64,000 nucleotides of DNA from Anaerolineales bacterium (lineage in GTDB: Bacteria > Chloroflexota > Anaerolineae > Anaerolineales > Villigracilaceae), in assembly GCA_015075725.1 (NCBI GenBank), contig JABTTV010000001.1, forward strand, positions 1,860,001 to 1,924,000, written 5' to 3'. This document shows, in pieces, positions 8,457 through 16,841 of this stretch. The stretch's first letter is position 1; every line of letters begins with the position of its first letter. The notes below the pieces were generated by a model. The model had not been told where the DNA came from and did no database searches. It saw only the letters and a list, made by a program, of their open reading frames with translations. Position numbers and translations under genes: made by a program.

Positions 8457-9128
8457 ATGGAAACTTTAAAGGTAAATGGAGTCTCGCTGACCAGCGCGCG
8501 TTTGGCAATCGCCGCATCAATCGTTGTTTTGGCTTTGCTTGCCGGTTTGCACCTACTCAGCCCGGAGTTTGACCCGGCGTGGCGCATGGTCAGTGAATAC
8601 GCAAACGGACAATATGTCTGGGTGCTGTCGCTGCTGTTCATTTCATGGGGAATCAGTTCATGGGCTCTGGCGTATGTGCTTTGGTTCCAGGTTCAAACGA
8701 CAGGCGGCAGGATTGGTCTGTGGTTTCTCATCGCTGCAGGGATCGGCGAAGGGATGGCGGCGGTGTTCGATATCAACCACAGCCTGCACGGACTCTCTGC
8801 CATGATTGGAATCCCAAGCCTTTCCATTGCAGCCATGTTGATCAGTACGAGTCTTGTCCGCACCCCGGCTTGGTCTGGCGGAAGGAAACTGCTCTTGTGG
8901 ACGGCGAACCTGACCTGGATTAGCATTGTTTTGATGGCGATTGCATTCGGCGTTATGATCGCTACCTTCACTCAATCCGGCGCTGAAATGCCCGCAAATG
9001 CTGAAGTTGTAACGACGTTGCCCGATGGCGTGATTGGGCTGGTGGGCTGGGCGAACCGTTTCTTGATTATCGTGTATTGTGCATGGGTAATGACAGCTGC
9101 CAGACAAACGCTTAAATCGAGAGTGTAA
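8457..9128 (+). CDS. DUF998 membrane protein
   Basis: Integral membrane protein of 223 residues with about six hydrophobic helices. It has the DUF998 hallmark after the first helix, 'SPEFDPAWRMVSEYANG', where the SEYA motif is typical. GAGGAG lies well placed before the ATG. Function of the family is unknown. It follows the ArsR-AHSA1 pair by 66 bases and is nearly joined to the DNA-alkylation-repair-like gene downstream, so it may share their transcript. Confidence 0.85.
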   Translation: METLKVNGVSLTSARLAIAASIVVLALLAGLHLLSPEFDPAWRMVSEYANGQYVWVLSLLFISWGISSWALAYVLWFQVQTTGGRIGLWFLIAAGIGEGMAAVFDINHSLHGLSAMIGIPSLSIAAMLISTSLVRTPAWSGGRKLLLWTANLTWISIVLMAIAFGVMIATFTQSGAEMPANAEVVTTLPDGVIGLVGWANRFLIIVYCAWVMTAARQTLKSRV

Positions 9129-9137
9129 TTGATCGCC

Positions 9138-9836
9138 ATGGATGCGCATGATTTCCTCAAGCGATTGAAAGCTCTGCGTTCACCGGTGGTTGCCAAGTCC
9201 CATGGGCATCTTGCATCGGACAAAGATGATGTCATATTAGGCGTGCGCATGGGACAAGTCTTTGGGCTGGCAAAGGAAGTCATGGGCATGGAGTTAGATG
9301 AGGTCGAGAAGATGCTCGAAAGCCCAATTCATGAAATGCGTGTTGGTGCGGTCAGCATCATGGATTTTCAGGCACGCAGTAAAAAGACGACTGACGAGCG
9401 CAAAAAAGAACTCTTTGACCTATACATTCGCCGTCATGACCGCATCAACACCTGGGATCTCGTGGACCGGTCCGCGCCGTGGGTGGTGGGGAGCTATCTC
9501 TTCGACAAGCCGCGCAAGGTTTTGTACAAGCTGGCAAACTCAAAGAAGATAGCTGAACGGCGGACGGCGATCGTCAGCACACTGTTCTTCATCGGCAAGG
9601 GGGATGTGGACGATGCCTTCAAACTGGCGGAGATCATGCTCTATGACAAAGAGGATTTGATCCATAAGGCAAATGGTTGGGCATTGCGCTTTGCAGGCGA
9701 CAAAGATCGAAATAGGCTTTTAGAGTTTTTAGATAAATTCGCCGCTGCCATGCCGCCCGTCACATTGCGGTATGCGATAGAAAAATTCGATAAAAAGAAA
9801 CGTGAGCATTATTTGAAATTGAAGGATCAAAAATAA
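9138..9836 (+). CDS. DNA alkylation repair (AlkD-like) HEAT-repeat protein
   Basis: AlkD-family HEAT-like helical repeat protein, 232 residues. AlkD enzymes excise bulky or cationic alkylated bases. Visible signatures are 'GVRMGQVFGLAKE', 'HEMRVGAVSIMDFQAR', 'RHDRINTWDLVDRSAPWVVGSYL' (the Trp-Asp-x2-Asp stretch of the active cleft) and 'ERRTAIVSTLFFI'. The ATG at 9138 was chosen; a TTG at 9129 directly after the previous stop is possible. It lies between the DUF998 and DUF1697 genes with tiny gaps, in an apparent operon. Confidence 0.87.
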   Translation: MDAHDFLKRLKALRSPVVAKSHGHLASDKDDVILGVRMGQVFGLAKEVMGMELDEVEKMLESPIHEMRVGAVSIMDFQARSKKTTDERKKELFDLYIRRHDRINTWDLVDRSAPWVVGSYLFDKPRKVLYKLANSKKIAERRTAIVSTLFFIGKGDVDDAFKLAEIMLYDKEDLIHKANGWALRFAGDKDRNRLLEFLDKFAAAMPPVTLRYAIEKFDKKKREHYLKLKDQK

Positions 9837-9839
9837 CCT

Positions 9840-10397
9840 ATGAAATATAATCAATACCTTGTCTTATTGCGCGGAATCAATGTTGGCGGCAAGAACATCA
9901 TTAAAATGACTGACTTGAAAGCCGGTTTTGAAGAGATGGGCTTTTCATATGTGCTGACCTACATTCAAAGCGGAAATGTCTTGGTTCAGTCGGAAGATAA
10001 GGATAAGGCTGCGTTGACGACCAAAATCGAAAAGGGACTTTCCAAGCACTTCAATTTTATGGCGAAGGTGGTGATGATCTCTCAAAAGGAACTGGCTGGC
10101 ATTGTTAAGTCTGCGCCGGAGGGATTTGGCAAGGATGAGAAGAAGTTTCGGTACGATGTCATTTTCTTGAAGGAACCGTTGACACCTAAGGAAGCAATGG
10201 AAAGTGTAAAAGTCCGCGAAGGCGTGGATACTGCTCATGCAGGCAAACAGGCGCTTTATTTTTCACGTCTCATCAGCCGCGCTTCACAAAGCTATCTGAC
10301 AAAAATTATTGGCATGCCGGTCTATCAGAATATGACCATCCGCAATTGGAATACGACCACGAAGTTGCTGGCACTTATGGAGGGACAAGATGGCTAA
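9840..10397 (+). CDS. DUF1697 family protein
   Basis: Cytoplasmic protein of 185 residues. The opening 'YLVLLRGINVGGKNIIKMTDLKAGFEEMGF' and 'YIQSGNVLVQS' are diagnostic of DUF1697, whose function is not known. The C-terminal 'YFSRLISRASQSYLTKIIGMPVYQNMTIRNWNT' part is also standard. It starts 4 bases after the AlkD-like gene and overlaps the DUF1801 gene by 8 bases, so translation is likely coupled. Confidence 0.9.
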   Translation: MKYNQYLVLLRGINVGGKNIIKMTDLKAGFEEMGFSYVLTYIQSGNVLVQSEDKDKAALTTKIEKGLSKHFNFMAKVVMISQKELAGIVKSAPEGFGKDEKKFRYDVIFLKEPLTPKEAMESVKVREGVDTAHAGKQALYFSRLISRASQSYLTKIIGMPVYQNMTIRNWNTTTKLLALMEGQDG

Positions 10398-10761
10398 GAC
10401 AAATTTCCAGTCCATTGACGAGTACTTTGCGGCATGCCCGCCAGAGTCGCAGGCGTATCTGCAGGAGATTCGTAAATTGATCCGCAGGTTGGTGCCGGAT
10501 GCGATGGAGAGGATCAGTTATCAGATCGCGGCATTCGAGCGGAACGGCAAGAACTTGATCCATTTTGCGGGGTGGAAAAAGCATGTGTCGCTGTACCCGG
10601 TTCCGGCGGGGAGTGAGGCGTTTGAACGTCAAATTGCAAAATATGTGGATGGCAAGGGAACGGTCAAGTTTGCGCTCGATGAGCCGCTTCCGCTTAAGTT
10701 AATTGAAAGAGTCGTCAAATTGCATTTAGAAGCAAATAAAAAGTTAACCAAAGGAGATTAA
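10390..10761 (+). CDS. DUF1801 protein (YdhG/Fra-like)
   Basis: Small protein of 123 residues of the DUF1801 family: 'SIDEYFAACPPESQAYLQEIRKLIRRLVPDA' then 'ERISYQIAAFERNGKNLIHFAGWKKHVSLYP'. Some relatives are proposed iron chaperones related to frataxin; no experimental role can be assigned here. The gene overlaps the DUF1697 gene by 8 bases and is followed after 1 base by a VOC-type gene. Two further DUF1801 proteins lie at 12007 and 15380. Confidence 0.9.
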   Translation: MAKTNFQSIDEYFAACPPESQAYLQEIRKLIRRLVPDAMERISYQIAAFERNGKNLIHFAGWKKHVSLYPVPAGSEAFERQIAKYVDGKGTVKFALDEPLPLKLIERVVKLHLEANKKLTKGD

Positions 10762-10762
10762 G

Positions 10763-11272
10763 ATGAATAAGATTGTTCCGAGTTTGTGGTTCGATACGCA
10801 GTGTGAAGAGGCGATGAACTATTATATCGATACGTTCAACGGTGCGCCGAACAAAAAAGAAGAGTCGAAGATCGTTAGTATTACCCGCTACGAAAAAGGC
10901 ATGGAAGCGCCCGGCACAGAGCAGATGATAGGCAAGGTCATTACTGGGATCTTCGAGTTGGCAGGCCAACGCTATATGGCTCTCGATGGCGGACCAGTCT
11001 TTAATTTCACCGAGGCGATCTCGTTCTTTGTGGAATGTGCAGACCAGAAGGAAGTGGATTATTTCTGGAGCAAGCTTTCTGCTGTTTCCGAAGCCGAGCA
11101 ATGCGGCTGGTGCAAGGATAAGTTTGGCTTATCGTGGCAGATCGTGCCGAAGCAGTTGGGCGAGTTGATGGGTACTTCAGACCCAGCGAAATCAATGCGG
11201 GTGGTGAATGCCATGCTCAAGATGAAGAAGATCATTGTTGCGGATTTGCAAAAGGCGCATGACGAAGAGTGA
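10763..11272 (+). CDS. PhnB-like VOC-fold protein
   Basis: Glyoxalase/VOC superfamily protein of 169 residues of the PhnB ('3-demethylubiquinone methyltransferase-like') subgroup. Diagnostic parts are 'IVPSLWFDTQCEEAMNYYIDTFNGA' at the start, 'LAGQRYMALDGGPVFNFTEAISFFVEC' and 'CGWCKDKFGLSWQIVPKQLGELM'. The methyltransferase name is a database legacy; no methyltransferase fold is present. AAAGGAG precedes the ATG. It is the last gene of the small accessory operon starting near 8457. Confidence 0.88.
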   Translation: MNKIVPSLWFDTQCEEAMNYYIDTFNGAPNKKEESKIVSITRYEKGMEAPGTEQMIGKVITGIFELAGQRYMALDGGPVFNFTEAISFFVECADQKEVDYFWSKLSAVSEAEQCGWCKDKFGLSWQIVPKQLGELMGTSDPAKSMRVVNAMLKMKKIIVADLQKAHDEE

Positions 11273-11311
11273 TTTATCCCAAACTGGATTTGCAAGAATT
11301 TCGCCAAAAAA

Positions 11312-11382
11312 TTTAACGCAAAGGCGCAGGGGCGCAAAGAAAAAGCATTTAAATCTTAGCAACTTGGTGACTTTGCGTTAAA
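11312..11382. repeat. Inverted repeat with AACGCAAAGGCGC core
   Basis: TTTAACGCAAAG (11312-11323) and its complement CTTTGCGTTAAA (11371-11382) are perfect 12-base arms around 47 bases rich in short direct repeats. It lies between convergent genes and may stop transcription from either side, though it looks more like a dispersed repeat. Confidence 0.5.
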
Positions 11383-11431
11383 AAACCTCGAACAACATTG
11401 TCAAAATATATAACGTGATAACTTGAATAAT

Positions 11432-11899
11432 TTACTGGTTCTTCTGTACCTTCTTGCGTTCATCGTCCCATAGTTTGGCAAAGCGTTCAAAAGCTTCGGC
11501 TATGATCTCCAGTTCGCTTTCTGAGAAGCTTGAGATCAATTCCTCTTGTGCTTTCCTTGCTGATTCAAACCATGATGCGGCTTTTTCTGAGCTTGCTGGC
11601 GCGGGAGCGATGAGAGAACCGCGACGGTCATTGGGGTTGGGGCGGCGTTCGATCAAGCTGGCTTTTTCGAGTCGATCCAGCATGGCAGTCGTCGCTCCGG
11701 AGGTGAGCCCCGTGGACTTGGAAAGTTCAGAAGGTGTGGCAACGCCTTTGAAGAAGAGGAATCGCAGACATTCCATATCGGTGACGTTGAGTCCCGCCCA
11801 CTCGCTCATAGCATTTCGAAAATGCGTTAGATTCACCCCATAATCTCTCACTGCGATCAAAGCTCGTTTTTTCAATTCGTTTTTTGTTGTGTTTGCCAT
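11432..11899 (-). CDS. MarR-family transcriptional regulator
   Basis: Dimeric winged-helix regulator of 155 residues. The helix-turn-helix is 'ATPSELSKSTGLTSGATTAMLDRLEKASLIERR' followed by the wing 'NPNDRRGSLI', the MarR DxR signature. N- and C-terminal helices provide the dimer interface. It is transcribed away from the DUF1801 gene at 12007; the shared gap holds overlapping promoters and palindromes, so that gene is its likely target. The effector is unknown. Confidence 0.92.
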   Translation of the reverse strand: MANTTKNELKKRALIAVRDYGVNLTHFRNAMSEWAGLNVTDMECLRFLFFKGVATPSELSKSTGLTSGATTAMLDRLEKASLIERRPNPNDRRGSLIAPAPASSEKAASWFESARKAQEELISSFSESELEIIAEAFERFAKLWDDERKKVQKNQ

Positions 11900-11911
11900 A
11901 GAAATTTACCC

Positions 11912-11978
11912 TTGACATTATCTTTACAATAAAGTATCTTTATTATATAACTAAATTGGTTTTGACGCAAGTGTCAAA
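11912..11978. promoter_or_regulatory. Divergent promoters with two palindromes (MarR control region)
   Basis: Minus strand: TTGCGT (complement of 11965-11970), 17-base spacer, TATAAT (complement of 11942-11947), for marR. Plus strand: TTGACA (11912-11917), 17 bases, weaker TATCTT (11935-11940), for the gene at 12007. A perfect palindrome AATAAAG-TAT-CTTTATT spans 11928-11944 and overlaps both -10 regions; TTTGAC-6-GTCAAA at 11961-11978 overlaps the marR -35. MarR binding is inference. Confidence 0.65.
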
Positions 11979-12006
11979 ATGGACCAAGTCAGATAAGGAG
12001 ATTTTT

Positions 12007-12474
12007 ATGAGCACAAAGACCGAACCTAAAAAGAGCACCCAGAAATCCAGCAGTGGATTCACAGCCGACGAAAAAGCCGCGATGAAAGCACGCGCGTTGG
12101 AATTAAAGTTGGAAGCGAAGGCAAGTAAGAATAGAGAAGAAGGTGAGAAAGCCTTGTTGGTAGCGATCGCACAGATGAAGGATGCAAACGATCGTTCGAT
12201 GGGGAAGCGGATCCATGAACTTGTCACGGCTGCTGCGCCAGAACTCATGCCAAAGACCTGGTACGGAATGCCTGCCTATGCCGACAAGGACGGCAAGGTC
12301 ATTTGCTTTTTTCAGGCGGCGAGCAAGTTTGGGGTGCGGTACGCAACCTTCGGCTTCCAGCCTGATGCGAAGCTGGACGATGGCAATATGTGGGCGGCTT
12401 CTTTCGCCCTCATCAAGTTGACATCCGCTGAAGAGGCGACGATCACCGCGCTCGTGAAAAAATCGGTAAGTTAA
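12007..12474 (+). CDS. DUF1801 protein with Lys-rich N-terminal tail
   Basis: Protein of 155 residues: a charged N-terminal segment of about 60 residues, rich in Lys/Ala/Glu and probably helical, then a DUF1801 domain ('IHELVTAAAPELMPKTWYGMPAYADKDGKVICFF', 'KFGVRYATFGFQP'). AAGGAG precedes the ATG at 12007; the frame upstream runs through the promoter region. Divergent from marR and probably controlled by it. The role is unknown. It is the second of three DUF1801 proteins in about 5.5 kb. Confidence 0.85.
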   Translation: MSTKTEPKKSTQKSSSGFTADEKAAMKARALELKLEAKASKNREEGEKALLVAIAQMKDANDRSMGKRIHELVTAAAPELMPKTWYGMPAYADKDGKVICFFQAASKFGVRYATFGFQPDAKLDDGNMWAASFALIKLTSAEEATITALVKKSVS

Positions 12475-12523
12475 GAGTCTTGACGAAATAGAAAAAATGT
12501 TCTAAAATTTCAGTTCGTTTGTC

Positions 12524-12569
12524 ACGGGTGGGCTAAAGCATATTTGCTTTTACCCACCCGTTTTGTTTT
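12524..12569 (+). terminator. Hairpin terminator after the DUF1801 gene
   Basis: ACGGGTGGG (12524-12532) pairs with CCCACCCGT (12553-12561), and the inner TAAAGCA/TGCTTTA bases lengthen the stem. TTTTGTTTT follows directly. It separates the DUF1801 gene from the flavoprotein gene at 12640. Confidence 0.75.
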
Positions 12570-12639
12570 GATTGGCGCAAGGCGGGCAAGCCTTTGAAAG
12601 TTTATTTCGACCTTTAGTGGATTTGGAGACTTTAATACT

Positions 12640-14019
12640 ATGACGACACAAACCTTACTTCCCCCTTCTATTTCAGAATTGAGAGCCTTGTTCAACGGGC
12701 GCGTCATTGCCCCCGATGACGCGCGTTACGAAGAAGCGCGTACGCCTTTTTACGGCGGCATTGATAAACATCCCGCAGCCGTTGTCCGCGTGGCAGATGC
12801 GGGCGATGTGTCACGACTGGTTTCATTGGCACGTGAACATGGTTTTGAACTTGCGGTTCGCAGCGGCGGTCACAGCAATGCAGGTCACAGCACGAGCGAA
12901 GGCGGCATTGTGCTTGACCTTTCCGCAATGAAAAAATTGGAGATCGATCACGAGCATCAAACCGCCTGGGTCGAAGCGGGCATGACCGCTGGCGAATATA
13001 CAGCCGCTGTTGGCGCGCATGGATTTGTCACCGGCTTTGGCGATACGGGTTCGGTCGGTCTTGGCGGCATCACACTCGGCGGCGGCGTTGGCTATCTCGT
13101 CCGCAAATACGGTCTCACCATCGACAACCTGCTCGCCGCAGAAATTGTCACAGCCGATGGGCAGCTTTTGCATGTGGATGAAAAATCCCATGCCGATCTT
13201 TTCTGGGCGATCCGCGGCGGAGGCGGCAACTTCGGCGTGGCGACGCGCTTCAAGTTCAAGCTTCATAAATTGGATCAAGGCTATGGCGGGATGTTAGCCC
13301 TGCCAGCCACAGCGGACGCTATCGCCTCTTTCTTAGCCGAAGCGGATTCAGCTCCCGATGAACTTTCCACCATCCTGAACATTATGCCCTCGCCCCCCAT
13401 GCCCTTCCTTTCAGAAGAAGTGCATGGCAAGATGATCCTGATGGCAATGATGTTCTACGCAGGCGACGCAGAAGCAGGGGAGCGGGTCATGTCCAAGTTC
13501 CGCGCCATTGCCGCACCCTATGCGGATATGCTGCGCCCGATGACATATCCCGAAATGTTCCAGCCTGAAGAAGGCGGTGACTATCACCCCGTTGCTGCGG
13601 GGCGCACTATGTTCCTTGACTATGTGGACAGTTCCGTGGCTCAGTTCATCCTTGATACCTTAGCCAAGTCCACGGCGATGATGGCGGTGACTCAACTGCG
13701 CGTGTTGGGCGGAGCCTATGCTCGCGTCCCCGCCGATGCGACTTCATATGCCCATCGCGAATCAAGAATCATGGCGAACCTTGCCGCCTTGTACAACAAT
13801 CCAGATGATAAAGAACCTCATGAAACATGGATCACCAAATATGAAAAGAAATTGCGTCAAAGCGACAAAGGCGCATATGTCAACTTCCTCGGTGACGTGG
13901 ATCAAAAACAAGTCCGCGCCGCATACCCGGGTGAGACCTGGAAGCGACTGAGACAGGTCAAAAAGAAATATGACCCGACCAACCTGTTCCATATGAATCA
14001 AAATATTCCTCCCAAGTAA
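12640..14019 (+). CDS. FAD-linked oxidoreductase, berberine-bridge-enzyme type
   Basis: Flavoprotein oxidase of 459 residues with an N-terminal PCMH-type FAD-binding domain ('HPAAVVRVADAGDVSRLV', 'ELAVRSGGHSNAGHST') and the C-terminal BBE motif 'YDPTNLFHMNQNI'. The His in 'RSGGHS' is where FAD is covalently attached in this family. The second attachment Cys of double-linked members is missing: the region reads 'GLGGITLGGGVGYL'. No signal peptide is visible, so it is probably cytoplasmic. The substrate cannot be told. An MFS transporter gene follows after 28 bases and may export or import its substrate. Confidence 0.9.
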   Translation: MTTQTLLPPSISELRALFNGRVIAPDDARYEEARTPFYGGIDKHPAAVVRVADAGDVSRLVSLAREHGFELAVRSGGHSNAGHSTSEGGIVLDLSAMKKLEIDHEHQTAWVEAGMTAGEYTAAVGAHGFVTGFGDTGSVGLGGITLGGGVGYLVRKYGLTIDNLLAAEIVTADGQLLHVDEKSHADLFWAIRGGGGNFGVATRFKFKLHKLDQGYGGMLALPATADAIASFLAEADSAPDELSTILNIMPSPPMPFLSEEVHGKMILMAMMFYAGDAEAGERVMSKFRAIAAPYADMLRPMTYPEMFQPEEGGDYHPVAAGRTMFLDYVDSSVAQFILDTLAKSTAMMAVTQLRVLGGAYARVPADATSYAHRESRIMANLAALYNNPDDKEPHETWITKYEKKLRQSDKGAYVNFLGDVDQKQVRAAYPGETWKRLRQVKKKYDPTNLFHMNQNIPPK

Positions 14020-14047
14020 AGCTCTTAAAAATAGATAAGGACATGCT

Positions 14048-15370
14048 GTGAATACCTTTTATCAAATTTTAGCGAATACGGTTATATCCAACGTCACGAA
14101 TATGACGGTTTGGTTTGCTTTGATCTTTTTCGTGTATCTCGAAACAAAATCCGTCACTGCCACTTCGATCATTTCGGGCATTTATCTGGTTTTGACGGCT
14201 AGTCTTGGGATTTGGTTCGGCAGTCTGGTGGATCACAACAAGAAGCAGAAGGTGATGATCCTGTCAGGTCTGAGCTCGTTGAGCATCTACCTCGTCGGCT
14301 TCATGATTTACCTGATCTACCCTGCCGAAACATGGAAAAATCCAACCAGTGTCATACTTTGGATTTTCAATGTGCTTCTCTTAATTGGCGTCATCGCGGG
14401 CAATATCCGCTCCATTGCCGTGCCAACCCTGGTCACCATTTTGATACCCGAAGAGAATCGCGCCAAAGCCAACGGACTTGTCGGCACCGCCTTTGGCATT
14501 GCCTTCCTGATCTGCTCTGCCATCAGCGGTATTTTGGTTGGGCTGGGCGGCATGTTCTATGTGCTGCTGCTTGGAATCGTCATGATGATCCTTTCGATTC
14601 TGCACATGTGGTTTTTGCAGATCCCTGAAAAAGAGATCGTGCATGTCGAACACCAACCCAAAGTGGATCTGCGCGGCACCTATGCCGTGGTTAAGGCGAT
14701 TCCCGGGCTGCTGGCGTTGATCCTTTTCACTACCGTCAACAACTTTTTAGGCGGCACGTTCATGGGTCTCATGGATGCCTATGGGCTCTCGCTGGTCTCC
14801 GTCGAAACATGGGGCTTGCTCTTTGCCGTCATCAGCTGCGGGTTCATCGTGGGCGGGTTGTTCATTTCGAAGTATGGCTTGGGCAAAAATCCGCTGGTGG
14901 CGATGTTTGCCGCCAACATCATCATCTGGGTCATCTCGGCGGTCTTTACCGTTCAACCCTCCATTGTCTTGCTCGCAGTAGGTATGTTCATTTACATCAG
15001 CGTGGTACCATTCATCGAAGCCGCCGAACAGACGATTCTTCAGAAAGTGGTGCCGCATGAAAGGCAGGGAAGGGTGTTCGGCTTCGCTCACAGCGTGGAG
15101 CAATCTGCTTCGCCTCTGACGACGTTTATGATTGGTCCCATTGCCGAAGCATTTTTCATCCCGTTTATGACGACCGGTGCCGGGGTGGGACTCATTGGCA
15201 GCTGGTTCGGAACGGGACCCGCCCGGGGCATCGCTTTGGTCTTTACGGTGACAGGGATCATCGGACTGGCTCTTACGATCTTTGCCATGAACACGAAATA
15301 TTATCGATTGCTTTCCGAGCGATATATGAACCATGTGCCCGAAGCATTGCCAGACGGCGAGTTGGCATAA
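14048..15370 (+). CDS. MFS transporter
   Basis: Membrane transporter of 440 residues with about 12 hydrophobic helices. The loop after helix 2 carries 'GSLVDHNKKQKVM', the MFS G-x3-D-x-R/K-type motif. A second half begins near residue 215 with 'GLLALILFTTVNNF'. The start is GTG at 14048, supported by AAGGA 7 bases upstream and by the strong hydrophobic N-terminus. It closely follows the BBE-type flavoprotein gene and precedes the HhH-DUF1801 gene by 9 bases. Related to drug-efflux-like permeases; substrate unknown. Confidence 0.88.
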   Translation: MNTFYQILANTVISNVTNMTVWFALIFFVYLETKSVTATSIISGIYLVLTASLGIWFGSLVDHNKKQKVMILSGLSSLSIYLVGFMIYLIYPAETWKNPTSVILWIFNVLLLIGVIAGNIRSIAVPTLVTILIPEENRAKANGLVGTAFGIAFLICSAISGILVGLGGMFYVLLLGIVMMILSILHMWFLQIPEKEIVHVEHQPKVDLRGTYAVVKAIPGLLALILFTTVNNFLGGTFMGLMDAYGLSLVSVETWGLLFAVISCGFIVGGLFISKYGLGKNPLVAMFAANIIIWVISAVFTVQPSIVLLAVGMFIYISVVPFIEAAEQTILQKVVPHERQGRVFGFAHSVEQSASPLTTFMIGPIAEAFFIPFMTTGAGVGLIGSWFGTGPARGIALVFTVTGIIGLALTIFAMNTKYYRLLSERYMNHVPEALPDGELA

Positions 15371-15379
15371 GGAGTTGAT

Positions 15380-15910
15380 ATGGCGAATTCAAATCTCCCG
15401 AAAATTGGCGCTCCCGCCACGCGCGCCTTGGAGGCGGCGGGATATACAAACCTCAAACAGTTGACCAAAGTCACTGAAGCGGAAGTCGCTCAATTGCATG
15501 GGATGGGTCCAAAGGCGTTGGGGATTCTCCGTGAAGCCTTGAAAGCGGAAGGTTTATCCTTCAAACAAGGGCAGGCAGAGGAGAAGCTGAAGAAGAAAGG
15601 CTCGCCCATCAGCCGCACAGATAAGGTGGAGGAATTTCTTCGGGAACTGCGTCACCCGCTCAAGGCGGAGGTGGAGGCGGTGCGGTCCATCATCAAAGGT
15701 GTGAATAAAGACATCAACGAAGAAATTAAGTGGAATGCTCCATCCTTTAATTTCAAGGGTGAATATTTGGTGACGTTTAATTTGCGTGATACGAAACGAA
15801 TCCATTTGGTGTTCCATAATCCGCTGATCCCGCAGGTCAAAAGCGAAATTCTCGGGGGAGATTACATAGATCGGCGCATGGCGTATTTCACAGACATGAA
15901 GGAAATATAG
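15380..15910 (+). CDS. Helix-hairpin-helix plus DUF1801 fusion, shortened by an in-frame TAG
   Basis: The first 60 residues are a helix-hairpin-helix-like domain ('IGAPATRALEAAGYTNLKQL...LHGMGPKALGILREAL'), and the rest is DUF1801 ('VEEFLRELRHPLKAEVEAVRSII', 'EEIKWNAPSFNFKGEYLVTFNLR'). The frame stops at TAG 15908-15910 directly after 'MAYFTDMKEI'. Past the TAG the same frame stays open for 24 more codons (SKRPLLEEALKDLIKL...) to a TAA at 15983-15985, and these look like the missing family C-terminal helix. So the gene either carries a recent nonsense mutation or is read through. GGAG precedes the ATG. Confidence 0.85.
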   Translation: MANSNLPKIGAPATRALEAAGYTNLKQLTKVTEAEVAQLHGMGPKALGILREALKAEGLSFKQGQAEEKLKKKGSPISRTDKVEEFLRELRHPLKAEVEAVRSIIKGVNKDINEEIKWNAPSFNFKGEYLVTFNLRDTKRIHLVFHNPLIPQVKSEILGGDYIDRRMAYFTDMKEI

Positions 15911-16021
15911 TCGAAGCGACCCTTGCTGGAGGAAGCCTTGAAAGACCTGATTAAGTTGATGGACTCGAAAAATAAAAAGAAGTAAACTCCTGCCTGGAAG
16001 CAGTTGTAAAGCCTCTTATTT

Positions 16022-16182
16022 GTGAGCAGAAAAACCTTTAATGATGGTAGACCTCGGTACGCGACCTTCCATTTGTCGATGCCATTTGTCAGGCTGGATA
16101 TTTCGATCAGGCACATCTCACGAATTCGTTGAAGCGTTATTATGGTCAGATGCCAAAGGAAATCATCAAGCCTGCGCCATGA
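16022..16182 (+). pseudogene. Remnant of an AraC-family regulator
   Basis: In the 331-base gap before the GNAT gene, the frame from 16051 to the TGA at 16180-16182 reads 'FVDAICQAGYFDQAHLTNSL' then 'KRYYGQMPKEIIKPAP', the second helix-turn-helix of AraC-type regulators. An in-frame stop sits just upstream, and a neighbouring frame before it reads 'VSRKTFND', like the linker region of the same domain. The rest of the gene is absent. No start codon or promoter is evident. Confidence 0.7.
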
Positions 16183-16241
16183 TCTACAAAGCCGTGTAGA
16201 ATTCTTTTGAAACAGACTCCTCTTTTTGGATGGTATCAACA

Positions 16242-16841
16242 ATGATCAAAATTGCTCCCATTACCTTGGAAGGTCACGGCATTCGGCTTGAACCGCTAAC
16301 CTTTGAACACGAAGCGGATCTCTCAGCGGCGGCAGCGGATGGCGAACTGTGGAATCTTTGGTTTACCTCTGTGCCGCAGCCGGAAGAGACCAAAGCGTAT
16401 ATTGAAACTGCTTTGGCTGGTTATCAAGCCGGTCATATGTTGCCGTGGGCGGTCCGCGAGTTGACGACGGGAAGGATCATCGGGAGCACCCGCTATCATG
16501 ATGTGATTGCCAATATCGACCGGGTGGAAATCGGTTACACCTGGTATGCCAAAAGCTGGCAGAAGAGTCATGTCAACACGGTTTGTAAGTTATTGCTTCT
16601 CGCTCATGCCTTTGATACGCTTGGTTGTAAAGTGGTGGGCTTGCGCACCGATAATTTCAACTTCAATTCGCAAAAAGCGATTGAAGGTTTGGGGGCTAAA
16701 AAGGACGGCATCTTGCGTCATCATGCCATGCGTCGCGACGGGTCTGTTCGTGATAGCGTCATGTACAGCATTCTGGTCACCGAGTGGCCCGGTGTAAAAC
16801 AGAATCTCCGATTTCGGCTGGCTCGTCACGGAACATTGTAG
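16242..16841 (+). CDS. GNAT-family N-acetyltransferase (RimJ/RimL-like)
   Basis: Acetyl-CoA-dependent acetyltransferase of about 199 residues. 'ITLEGHGIRLEPLTFEHEADL' is the usual start of RimJ/RimL-type GNATs, 'IIGSTRYHDV' and 'VEIGYTWYAKSWQKSHVNTVCKLLLLAHAFD' form the core, and 'LRTDNFNFNSQKAIEGLGAKKDGILRHH' the C-terminal acetyl-CoA side. The ATG at 16242 fits the family start; an ATG at 16230 would add four residues and neither has a clear ribosome site. Substrate unknown. Confidence 0.87.
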   Translation: MIKIAPITLEGHGIRLEPLTFEHEADLSAAAADGELWNLWFTSVPQPEETKAYIETALAGYQAGHMLPWAVRELTTGRIIGSTRYHDVIANIDRVEIGYTWYAKSWQKSHVNTVCKLLLLAHAFDTLGCKVVGLRTDNFNFNSQKAIEGLGAKKDGILRHHAMRRDGSVRDSVMYSILVTEWPGVKQNLRFRLARHGTL

